Shown here piece by piece: positions 27,033 through 34,689 of a DNA stretch of 64,000 nt (the first letter of the stretch is position 1; each line of letters starts with the position of its first letter). The notes under the pieces are model-generated. The model was not told where the DNA came from. It did not search any database and worked only from the letters and a program-made list of their open reading frames with translations. A program made the translations under genes and the position numbers. Source of the stretch: UBA1563 sp041671545 (GTDB lineage Bacteria; Bacteroidota; Ignavibacteria; Ignavibacteriales; Ignavibacteriaceae); contig JBAZBI010000002.1 in NCBI GenBank assembly GCA_041671545.1, forward strand, positions 124,001 to 188,000, given 5' to 3'.

Positions 27033-28253
27033 CTATTCCTTGTTAAACTTCTTCAAAATATCTTCAACCATATCTTTGTGCACACAGAAATCAACCATTT
27101 TTAGTTTTACATAATCTTCAGAATAGTAATAGTAACCTTTATCATCAACGTTATATGCTCCTGCGCCGGAATCTTTTATCAAGTACCAATCTTTTCCATT
27201 CTTATTAACATAACCGACTAAATGTATTCCGTGATCATCAGTTGTTGTTTTGTTCGTAAAGCGGAATTGTCTTGCGTTCTCATCAATATATTCGGAAGGA
27301 ATATCAAACGTCGGGATCATTGCAACTTTTGCGTGTGATTCAATTCCCGGTTCCGATACATCACCGCCGATTGCCATCGTGTAGCCTTTGCGGATCGCAT
27401 TTTTTATAATGCTCATATATTCATCAAACGGAACATTGTAATATGAATCATCAAGCCACCAGTTGTCCGGCACATTGTACATCATTTTTGTGTAGTAGGG
27501 TTTTTCCATTAATGAAATGATGTCTATATAATCATCAAGTTTTAAGTTAACAACTTTGTCTAAAAATTCTTTTGGAGTATATTCTTTTCCTTCGTAAGTA
27601 CATTTTGTTGGAGGAACTCCGAGGTAATGATTGAGAATAGATTTAATTGTTGAGAGCGCGTCGTCTTCGTTCCAGGCGTTTGAAGTTTTTAATCCTTGCA
27701 AATAACTGTTCATTTCGTCAACCATTTTTCCGTGGTCGTGGACTTTTTGTCCCGGCAACATCCCGTTATATGCCGATGCGGGAACAACGCCGTACTGATT
27801 CCAAATTCTTTTAACTGCGTTTCCTTCCGAACCTTCGGCAAAAGCTGAGTTGCCTCTTTCCTGAATAAAGCGGCGGGCTTTTTCTACATATTCCCAGTAA
27901 GCGGTATAGATTTCAGAAAGTTTTATTTTCTTTTTGTTGATGCGATAAATTTCCGATTCAAAAAATGAGGTGGTTGAAAAATCCCAGCACGTGCCCGTCA
28001 TTCCCTGGTTAATCGGATCGTTGTGCCATTCATATTTGAATTCACTTTTTAATTTTGGTAAATCTAATCCTGTAAAATCAACTTTGAACGCTTTGCTTTC
28101 TTGAGCCGGTTTTTTATTGAATTCTTCTACGGCTTTTTTATTTGCTTCGTAATATTCGCTTTTCGGTTTAACAAAAACTCCCTGGTTTTTAACTTGAGCA
28201 TACGCGTTTGAAATAAATGCGAGAGCGATAAGTAATAAGACAAAATTTTTCAT
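27033..28253 (-). CDS. Exported C1-family (bleomycin hydrolase-like) cysteine peptidase
   Basis: A 406-residue papain-fold peptidase with a signal peptide (LLLIALAFISNAYAQ). The nucleophile is in QGMTGTCWDFSTTSFFES (Cys about 87), and the catalytic His is in TDDHGIHLVGYV. The third residue, Asn in papain (ENSWG), lies in YLIKDSGAG and is Asp, a variation seen in Bacteroidetes-type C1 proteins. The central region (AYWEYVEKARRFIQERG) resembles PepC/bleomycin hydrolase, normally cytoplasmic aminopeptidases; the signal makes this an exported relative. It lies upstream of the toxin-antitoxin pair on the same strand. Confidence 0.88.
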   Translation of the reverse strand: MKNFVLLLIALAFISNAYAQVKNQGVFVKPKSEYYEANKKAVEEFNKKPAQESKAFKVDFTGLDLPKLKSEFKYEWHNDPINQGMTGTCWDFSTTSFFESEIYRINKKKIKLSEIYTAYWEYVEKARRFIQERGNSAFAEGSEGNAVKRIWNQYGVVPASAYNGMLPGQKVHDHGKMVDEMNSYLQGLKTSNAWNEDDALSTIKSILNHYLGVPPTKCTYEGKEYTPKEFLDKVVNLKLDDYIDIISLMEKPYYTKMMYNVPDNWWLDDSYYNVPFDEYMSIIKNAIRKGYTMAIGGDVSEPGIESHAKVAMIPTFDIPSEYIDENARQFRFTNKTTTDDHGIHLVGYVNKNGKDWYLIKDSGAGAYNVDDKGYYYYSEDYVKLKMVDFCVHKDMVEDILKKFNKE

Positions 28254-28322
28254 TGAAATACCTTTTATAAATGATTGGTCTAAAATAAGAAGAAATATTT
28301 AAAAGAAGGAAAGGGAATCCTC

Positions 28323-28709
28323 CTAAAGCATACGCGGAATTTGAGATGAATGATGATTCAGAATCGGATCTGCGAGTGACGCATCAATTGTATAACTGAA
28401 CCGCGCCTCAAAAACAAACGGTTCCTTTTCGATCGTTAAACGCCAGCAATAAATCCCCGATAAAATGTAAATTTCATTTTTGATTAACTGAATGCTCAAA
28501 GTTTTCTCGTGCAAAGAAACGCTAAGTTCGTCCCGGTCTGCAAGTTTAATAAAATAATCGCGGATGTCTTCGGGAGTGGTTAAGAGTTTGTTCGAAAAAG
28601 TGGGAATCAATACAGCGGTTTTATTATAGAGAGAAAGAAGTGTTTCAATATCTCTTTTATTCACAGCTTGCATCCATTCAGTAAGAATTTGTTCGGGGGA
28701 TTTAAACAT
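28323..28709 (-). CDS. NTF2-like (SgcJ/DUF4440-type) protein
   Basis: A 128-residue protein with the cone-shaped NTF2-like fold. The N-terminal helix EQILTEWMQAVNKRDIETLLSLY and the strand patterns (AVLIPTFSN, FEARFSYTID) match the SgcJ/EcaC group. It ends with the NHHSSQIPR motif found in many of these small proteins. The fold serves as ligand-binding pocket or enzyme (SnoaL-type). No catalytic residues can be assigned, so only the fold is claimed. Confidence 0.75.
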   Translation of the reverse strand: MFKSPEQILTEWMQAVNKRDIETLLSLYNKTAVLIPTFSNKLLTTPEDIRDYFIKLADRDELSVSLHEKTLSIQLIKNEIYILSGIYCWRLTIEKEPFVFEARFSYTIDASLADPILNHHSSQIPRML

Positions 28710-28748
28710 AGTTGTGATTCTTTATTTCGTTCAAATAAACAGATTCTA

Positions 28749-28973
28749 TCATTTTAAAAGTGCACGCGCTTGCTTAAAAACCAATTTAGCCGGTTTTGAT
28801 TTTAACTTTCCCTTAATCATTTCTCCAAGTCTCAGCAAAGATTCTTTTGCCCACAGTATTTCGTTTTCTATTTCGGAAAGATTTTCAAGACTTGATAAGA
28901 GAACCTTTGCTAATTTAGAGCGCGAAATTACATCTAATTTTAGGACTTCTTTTTCTATATGCTGAACAGTCAT
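28749..28973 (-). CDS. Orphan addiction-module antitoxin-like protein
   Basis: A 74-residue protein of the 'putative addiction module component' family (TIGR02574 type). The pattern LDVISRSKLAKVLLSSLE, then ILWAKESLLRLGEMIKGKL and a C-terminal VFKQARALLK, matches these RelE/ParE-partner antitoxins. No toxin gene lies next to it: the downstream neighbour is an NTF2-like gene 39 bp away and upstream is a secreted-protein gene. It is therefore a solitary antitoxin, or a relic of a broken pair. Confidence 0.8.
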   Translation of the reverse strand: MTVQHIEKEVLKLDVISRSKLAKVLLSSLENLSEIENEILWAKESLLRLGEMIKGKLKSKPAKLVFKQARALLK

Positions 28974-29034
28974 ATTCTTTCTCCTTTTGCTGCAAAATTA
29001 ACAAAAATAATTAGATGATTCTACTCAGCAATAG

Positions 29035-29736
29035 TTATCCACCAATGGGTTGGTAACCGGATTTCCATATCACTTTGCTGTTCACCTCAATTTGTTTTTT
29101 TCTGTACCAGAGTGTGATTTTTTCCAACCTATAAATATTCCACACAAAAAACTCCAACACAATGCTATCGCAAGTCGTTTCAGTTAATAACGGTTTAACA
29201 AGCCCTTTCAGACTATCCGGAAGATGAACAACTATATTTCGATAATCTCTAAACCATACTTCATCGCTATTTGAAACAATTTTATTATTAGGGAAAGAAA
29301 GTTTTCCTAGAGTAGCCGCCAATTCAGTCACTTGTTGTGTTTGTAATGTCTCTTCATCTAAAAGGTGCTGATTAATAAACTCAACAAGTGAATTGCATCC
29401 ATAGCTATTCGCGCACCAAGAATCATAGACTAAGTGAAATGTATCTCTATAAGAGGCTATTAAATAATATGGACGAGGATCCATTCTGGTAGTATGAAAA
29501 AGAAGAAATTTAGTATTCCTTAGTGGTGAATCGATTTCAAGATCAAATACGTAGAAATGTAAACCCTGCTCTATAGGAGCTTTTTTGATGACCCCATTAA
29601 TCTTATCAATTACATATGGATAATGATAAATGTCATGTGAATAGAGAAATCTTCGAGCCTCCTCAATTTTTAAAGTATCTAACTGTGCTTCTGTAAACGT
29701 AGTAAACAGAAAAATAAGTGAAAGATAAAATTTCAT
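29035..29736 (-). CDS. Hypothetical exported protein
   Basis: A 233-residue protein with a signal peptide (FYLSLIFLFTTFTEAQ). The mature protein is mixed alpha/beta with paired cysteines (WCANSYGCNSL and TTCDS) and no recognised domain. It sits alone between the orphan antitoxin gene and clpB on the minus strand. Function is unknown. Confidence 0.6.
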   Translation of the reverse strand: MKFYLSLIFLFTTFTEAQLDTLKIEEARRFLYSHDIYHYPYVIDKINGVIKKAPIEQGLHFYVFDLEIDSPLRNTKFLLFHTTRMDPRPYYLIASYRDTFHLVYDSWCANSYGCNSLVEFINQHLLDEETLQTQQVTELAATLGKLSFPNNKIVSNSDEVWFRDYRNIVVHLPDSLKGLVKPLLTETTCDSIVLEFFVWNIYRLEKITLWYRKKQIEVNSKVIWKSGYQPIGG

Positions 29737-29820
29737 TTACCGGGCTCCCATTTTGTGTTTGCTTTTCCACACCCAACTTATATCTCTTTCGTATAAATGT
29801 CAAACTCAACCCAAAAGTTG

Positions 29821-29899
29821 GGACGCTGATTTATTAAGATCAGTTATGATTTTTTTATGATCTTAAATCATCTTAATCAATCCTAACAAATCTGCGTCC
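29821..29899. repeat. Compound palindromic element downstream of clpB
   Basis: Outer arms ggacgctgattt (29821-29832) and aaatctgcgtcc (29888-29899) pair at 11 of 12 positions. Inside lie TTAAGATCA and TGATCTTAA, a perfect 9-bp inverted repeat. The whole folds into a long double hairpin immediately after the clpB stop (29907). It may act as a terminator or be an intergenic repeat of the chromosome; only one copy is present here. Confidence 0.6.
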
Positions 29900-29906
29900 A
29901 ATTGTC

Positions 29907-32552
29907 TTAACCGGAAGTCTCTCTTTTACTAAAATCTAAATTTCCTCTTTCTCCCTGCTCAACTAAAATGGTATCACCACCAGCAAAATTTACTAAGAGC
30001 AATTCCTGCGATAGGGGATTGATCAAGTATCGTTGAATTATTCTTTTAAGCGGACGCGCGCCATACGCAACATCATAACCGAGTTCCGCAAGCCAATCTT
30101 TTGCGTCATCGCTTAGTTCCATACTGATATTTTTATCATGGAGCATTTTTTGAACTTTTTCAATTTGAATATCAACAATTTGGCGCAGTTCTTTTTGCGT
30201 TAACGGTCTAAAAAGAATGATGTCGTCAATCCGGTTAAGAAATTCGGGACGAATGGTTTTCTTCAGTAAATCGCTAAGAAGAATGCGGAGGTTTCCCATT
30301 ATCTGCTGAATATTTTCTTCGTTAATTTTTTCAAGGTGTTCGTGAATAATATGTGAACCGAGATTGGAAGTCATGATTACAATCGTGTTTTTAAAATTTA
30401 CCGTTCGTCCTTGATTGTCGGTCAATCTTCCTTCATCCAGCACTTGCAGCAAAATATTAAAAACATCGGAATGCGCTTTTTCAATTTCATCAAGCAGCAC
30501 AACCGAATAAGGTTTTCGTCGCACCGCTTCGGTTAACTGCCCGCCTTCTTCATATCCAACGTATCCCGGAGGCGCGCCAATTAAACGCGAAACGGAAAAC
30601 TTCTCCATGTATTCACTCATATCAATTCGGATCATCGCATGTTCGTCATCGAAAAGAAATTCTGCAAGCGCTCGTGCAAGTTCTGTTTTACCAACTCCCG
30701 TCGTTCCCATAAAAATAAATGAACCGATGGGACGATTTGCATCCTGCAATCCTGCGCGTGAACGGCGAATTGCGTTTGCTACCGCGGCAACTGCATCTTC
30801 CTGTCCGACAATTCTTTTATGCAATTCATCTTCAAGACGAATGAGTTTACTTCGTTCGCCTTCCAACATTTTGCTTAAAGGAATACCTGTCCACTTTGCC
30901 ACAACTTCTGCAATATCTTCGGCATCAACTTCTTCCTTCAACATTTTTTTATCTTTTTGAATTTGCGAAAAGAGAAGCGTTTCATCTTTTAATTTTTTTT
31001 CAAGTGAAGAAATTTTTCCGTAACGAATTTCTGCTACTTTACCCAAATCGCCTTCGCGTTCGTATTTGTCGGCATCGGTTTTTGCATGTTCAATTTCACT
31101 TTTAATTGAGCGGATTGATTGAATTTTTTCTTTCTCTAAACTCCAATGGAGTTTAAGTTGATTTTTTTCTTCGATGAAATCGCCGACTTCTGTTTCAAGT
31201 TCCTCCAATCTTTTTTCCACCCGCCCCAGGCGGGCATCTTTTTCCCGTTTCAATGCTTCTCGTTCAATTTCGAGCTGCTTAATTTTTCTTCCAAGCGAAT
31301 CAAGCTCTTCCGGCATTGAATCAATTTCAATTCGGAGTTTTGATGCAGCTTCATCAATAAGATCAATTGCTTTGTCGGGAAGAAAACGATCCGAAATATA
31401 TCGTGCAGAAAGCTGAACCGCCGCGACAATTGCTCCGTCGGTTATGCGTACACCGTGATGAACTTCGTACCGTTCTTTTAATCCGCGAAGAATTGAAATG
31501 GCATCTTCTTCGTTTGGTTCTTCAACTAAAACAGGCTGGAATCTTCTTTCAAGCGCCGCATCTTTTTCGATATGTTTTTTGTATTCATCAAGAGTTGTAG
31601 CGCCAACGCAATGAAGCTCACCGCGCGCAAGAGCCGGTTTCAAAATATTTGCCGCATCCATTGAACCTTGTACCGAACCGGCGCCAACAAGTGTATGCAG
31701 TTCATCGATAAATAAAATAATTTCTCCGTTTGCATCCTGTACCTCTTTCAGTACGGCTTTCATCCGTTCTTCAAATTGTCCCCGGAATTGTGTGCCGGCA
31801 ATAAGCGCTCCCATATCAAGCGCAACAATTCTTTTTGATTTCAGATTTTCAGGAACATCGCCGGAAATAATTCGATGCGCGATCCCTTCTGCAATTGCGG
31901 TTTTTCCTACGCCGGGTTCGCCTATCAAAACCGGATTATTTTTTGTTCTTCTCGAAAGCACTTGCAGCACTCTCCGGATTTCTTCATCGCGTCCAATTAC
32001 CGGATCAAGTTTTCCTGTGCGTGCAAGTTCATTCAGATCTCTTCCGAATTTTTTTAGTGATTGGTAAGTGTCTTCCGCATTTTGATTGGTCACCCGTTGA
32101 GTTCCGCGAACATCTTTTAAAGCTAATAAAATAATATCTGCGGTTACACCATTATCACGGAGCAATTGTCCGGCTTTCCCGGAATCTTTAGTTAGTGCAA
32201 GAAGTAAATGTTCGGTGGAGATAAATTCATCTTTTAAATTTTTTGCTTCTTCGGAAGATTGATCAAAAAGTTTTGCAAGATTGTTCGACATCTGATGATC
32301 GCCAATTCCGGCAGAAGCGCCGGAAACTTTTGGAAGGCGTTCAAGCAATTCGCTTACTTTTATTTTTATTCTATCGGAATTACCGCCGGCTTTTTGAATG
32401 ATTGTATCAGCGACGCTTCCTTTTTCTTCTACTAACGCAGCAAGGATGTGTTCCGGTTCAAGAATTTGATTGCTGAAACTCTGCGCAATCTCAATTCCGT
32501 TTTGAATTACTTCCTGCGCTTTTACGGTAAATTTGTTAAAATTGAAAGACAT
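29907..32552 (-). CDS. clpB: ATP-dependent disaggregase ClpB
   Basis: An 881-residue Hsp100 disaggregase that, with DnaK, pulls polypeptides out of aggregates. The Clp N domain (residues 1-145) is followed by NBD1 with Walker A GEPGVGKT (about 208) and Walker B ILFIDELHTL. The M coiled coil spans about 400-530, and NBD2 carries GTTGVGKTELARALAEF and LLDEIEKAH. The C-terminal D2-small domain is complete. Length is normal (860-880). The ATG follows a GAGG site (cGAGGctgat). No heat-shock CIRCE or obvious sigma-32 promoter is seen in 32553-32700. Confidence 0.97.
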   Translation of the reverse strand: MSFNFNKFTVKAQEVIQNGIEIAQSFSNQILEPEHILAALVEEKGSVADTIIQKAGGNSDRIKIKVSELLERLPKVSGASAGIGDHQMSNNLAKLFDQSSEEAKNLKDEFISTEHLLLALTKDSGKAGQLLRDNGVTADIILLALKDVRGTQRVTNQNAEDTYQSLKKFGRDLNELARTGKLDPVIGRDEEIRRVLQVLSRRTKNNPVLIGEPGVGKTAIAEGIAHRIISGDVPENLKSKRIVALDMGALIAGTQFRGQFEERMKAVLKEVQDANGEIILFIDELHTLVGAGSVQGSMDAANILKPALARGELHCVGATTLDEYKKHIEKDAALERRFQPVLVEEPNEEDAISILRGLKERYEVHHGVRITDGAIVAAVQLSARYISDRFLPDKAIDLIDEAASKLRIEIDSMPEELDSLGRKIKQLEIEREALKREKDARLGRVEKRLEELETEVGDFIEEKNQLKLHWSLEKEKIQSIRSIKSEIEHAKTDADKYEREGDLGKVAEIRYGKISSLEKKLKDETLLFSQIQKDKKMLKEEVDAEDIAEVVAKWTGIPLSKMLEGERSKLIRLEDELHKRIVGQEDAVAAVANAIRRSRAGLQDANRPIGSFIFMGTTGVGKTELARALAEFLFDDEHAMIRIDMSEYMEKFSVSRLIGAPPGYVGYEEGGQLTEAVRRKPYSVVLLDEIEKAHSDVFNILLQVLDEGRLTDNQGRTVNFKNTIVIMTSNLGSHIIHEHLEKINEENIQQIMGNLRILLSDLLKKTIRPEFLNRIDDIILFRPLTQKELRQIVDIQIEKVQKMLHDKNISMELSDDAKDWLAELGYDVAYGARPLKRIIQRYLINPLSQELLLVNFAGGDTILVEQGERGNLDFSKRETSG

Positions 32553-32686
32553 ATCAGCCTCGATTCCCTTTGTAAATAATATTCAAAACCAGATAGTTAA
32601 AAATATCATTGTTTAAGTAGAAAATAAATTCAATTAGACCAGACTAACAAAGTTGACTTCGTTTTTGAAACCTTTGCCAAAGTACA

Positions 32687-32717
32687 TTGTTAATCCTTTC
32701 TTGTTTCCGTATTTTTG
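32687..32717 (+). promoter_or_regulatory. Promoter of mnmE with TAnnTTTG element
   Basis: TTG at 32687-32689, 20 bp, then TATTTTTG at 32710-32717, matching the Bacteroidetes TTTG/TAnnTTTG architecture. The predicted start of transcription is within a few bases of the mnmE ATG at 32724, implying a leaderless or nearly leaderless mRNA. Confidence 0.65.
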
Positions 32718-32723
32718 CGAACC

Positions 32724-34085
32724 ATGATTTTACAAAACCAGGATGATACCATCGTCGCAGTAGCTACACCAGCCGGTGCTGGCGCTATTTCAGTTATTCG
32801 TCTTAGCGGAAAAAAATCTTTTACGGCGATTGATTCTGTTTTTACCGGCAAAATAAAAATTGCCGAAGCTGCATCACATACAATTCATTACGGAAAAATT
32901 ATTGACGAAAACAAAAACCTTGTTGATGATGTTTTGGTGTCGGTTTTTCGTAAGCCGCATTCATACACGGGCGAAGACAGCGTTGAGATCAGCTCACATG
33001 GAAATCAATTTATCGCAAAAAAAATTATTGAGTTATTATTACCGCAAGATGTACGCATCGCAGAGCCGGGAGAATTTACAAAACGTGCATTCTTAAACGG
33101 CAAACTCGATCTTGCACAAGCAGAAGCTGTTGTTGAAGTAATAAATGCACATACCGATGCATCACTTCGAGGTGCAAGAAATCAGCTTGATGGAATCCTT
33201 TCAAAAAAAATTATTGAGTTGCGGACTCAGTTGATAAACACTTCATCACTTGTTGAACTGGAGCTGGATTTTACGGAGGAAGATGTTGAATTTGTTGCTC
33301 ACGACAAACTTCTTCTTATGATCGAAAACATTATTTTGGAAATAGATAAGTTGTTGGAGACTTATTCATTCGGACGGGTGATCCGCGACGGTGTTAATGT
33401 GGCGTTGGTTGGTATTCCGAATGTTGGTAAATCTTCTTTGTTGAATTATGTTTTAAAAGAATCGCGCGCTATAGTAAGTGAAATTCCCGGCACAACACGC
33501 GATGTAATTCGTGAAGAAGTTTCGATCAATGGAATTTTATTTCGGCTTTTTGATACAGCTGGGATTCGTTCAACAAAAAATGAAATTGAAATAGAAGGAG
33601 TTTTGCGCAGTAGGGAAGCGGTTAAAAACGCCGACATTGTTTTGTTTATTAACGATGTTCAACAAAAAGTTTCTAAAGAATTGCGCGATGAATTACTTCA
33701 ACTAACTTCGGCTGAAAAAATTATTACCGTTTTAAATAAAATGGATTTAGATAATATTTTAGAAAAAGAAGTTGATGTTTACATTTCTGCCTTGACAGGC
33801 TATGGTATAAACAATCTTTTAGCAAAACTTAGTGAAAAAGTGTTGGGGGGAAACTCGTACACAGAACAGTCGGCAATAGTTTCAAATTCACGGCATTACG
33901 AAAATTTGAAGAAAGCAAAGCAAGAATTGCAAAACGCAATTAATGCCGCAAAGCAAAAATTAAGCGGAGAATTTATCTCTGTTGATATGAGGAATGCAGA
34001 AAATTCCCTCGGCGAGATTATTGGGGAAGTAACCTCAGACGACATTTTAAACAATATATTTAGTCGGTTTTGCATTGGAAAGTAA
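32724..34085 (+). CDS. mnmE: tRNA modification GTPase MnmE
   Basis: A 453-residue GTPase that with MnmG installs the cmnm5 group on wobble uridine U34 of certain tRNAs. The N-terminal tetrahydrofolate domain begins DDTIVAVATPAGAGAISVIR. The G domain carries GIPNVGKSSLLN, EIPGTTRDV, DTAGI and NKMD. The protein ends in FCIGK, the conserved C-terminal Cys motif. The ATG at 32724 is chosen; a TTG nine bases upstream lies inside the promoter. mnmG follows after one inserted gene. Confidence 0.97.
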   Translation: MILQNQDDTIVAVATPAGAGAISVIRLSGKKSFTAIDSVFTGKIKIAEAASHTIHYGKIIDENKNLVDDVLVSVFRKPHSYTGEDSVEISSHGNQFIAKKIIELLLPQDVRIAEPGEFTKRAFLNGKLDLAQAEAVVEVINAHTDASLRGARNQLDGILSKKIIELRTQLINTSSLVELELDFTEEDVEFVAHDKLLLMIENIILEIDKLLETYSFGRVIRDGVNVALVGIPNVGKSSLLNYVLKESRAIVSEIPGTTRDVIREEVSINGILFRLFDTAGIRSTKNEIEIEGVLRSREAVKNADIVLFINDVQQKVSKELRDELLQLTSAEKIITVLNKMDLDNILEKEVDVYISALTGYGINNLLAKLSEKVLGGNSYTEQSAIVSNSRHYENLKKAKQELQNAINAAKQKLSGEFISVDMRNAENSLGEIIGEVTSDDILNNIFSRFCIGK

Positions 34086-34088
34086 TAA

Positions 34089-34104
34089 AGTTTCACGTGG
34101 AACA
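34089..34104 (+). other. parS-like ParB-binding site 1
   Basis: The 14-mer GTTTCACGTGGAAC (34090-34103) is the core of the bacterial parS centromere. The 16-base window matches the TGTTTCACGTGAAACA consensus at 14 positions. It lies between mnmE and the acetyltransferase gene, 3 bp before the ATG at 34107, where its GGAA may also serve as ribosome binding site. Confidence 0.85.
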
Positions 34105-34106
34105 TT

Positions 34107-34652
34107 ATGGAGTTGATTTTTAGTCCCTACAAAATTAGAAGCCTTAAGGAAATTGATGCGGACAAAATTTTTGAGTATCTGCAGAATTTCGATATTGTAA
34201 AATATTTAGCAACCGTTCCTTCTCCCTATTTATTAGAAAACGCCATATCGTTTATACATTTTGCCAACGAAATGGAGATCGAAAGAAAAGAATTTCACTT
34301 TGCAATAGCAAATATTCTTGATGATTCAATGTTGGGACTAATCGGTGTGAAAGAACTAAATCGTGACAATGGAACTTGTGAAATCGGCTATTGGTTAGGG
34401 AGTGAACATCACAATAAGGGAATTATGACCAGAGCGATTATACAAATTGTGAGATTCTGTTTTGAATATCTTGGAGTTAATACCATCAAAGCTATTGTTT
34501 TTGAATCTAATATTGCTTCAATCAAGACACTTGAAAAGGCAGGATTTTATAATTCCGGATATTCTGGAAAAACCTATTGTAATGCCATTCTTAAAGAAAA
34601 AATGTACGAATTTCATCTACGGAAAGAAAATTTCGTTTCACGTGGAACTTGA
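34107..34652 (+). CDS. GNAT-family N-acetyltransferase (RimJ/RimL-like)
   Basis: A 181-residue acetyltransferase of the Acetyltransf_3/RimJ-RimL type, which move the acetyl group of acetyl-CoA to an amine. The acetyl-CoA site region is IGYWLGSEHHNKGIMTRAIIQIV (motif A with the G-x-G/A replaced by NKGIMT). The strand/helix IKAIVFESNIASIKTLEKAGF is the classic motif B ending. The substrate is unknown. The gene sits between mnmE and mnmG and carries a parS-like site at each end, the second within its last codons. Confidence 0.85.
   Translation: MELIFSPYKIRSLKEIDADKIFEYLQNFDIVKYLATVPSPYLLENAISFIHFANEMEIERKEFHFAIANILDDSMLGLIGVKELNRDNGTCEIGYWLGSEHHNKGIMTRAIIQIVRFCFEYLGVNTIKAIVFESNIASIKTLEKAGFYNSGYSGKTYCNAILKEKMYEFHLRKENFVSRGT
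34634..34649 (+). other. parS-like ParB-binding site 2
   Basis: GTTTCACGTGGAAC at 34635-34648, identical over 14 bases to site 1 and 545 bp from it. It lies inside the last codons of the acetyltransferase (encoding part of FVSRGT), 41 bp before mnmG. A second exact copy so close makes chance occurrence unlikely. Confidence 0.85.
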
Positions 34653-34689
34653 AAAAAGCCCGCTTTAATATGAAAAGGAAATTAATAGA

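Noticed and set aside
29030..29900. Possible replication origin with DnaA boxes (TTATCCACc at 29036, TTTTCCACA at 29763)
   Set aside because: Only two imperfect boxes far apart, no box cluster, no long AT-rich unwinding region, no dnaA or dnaN nearby.
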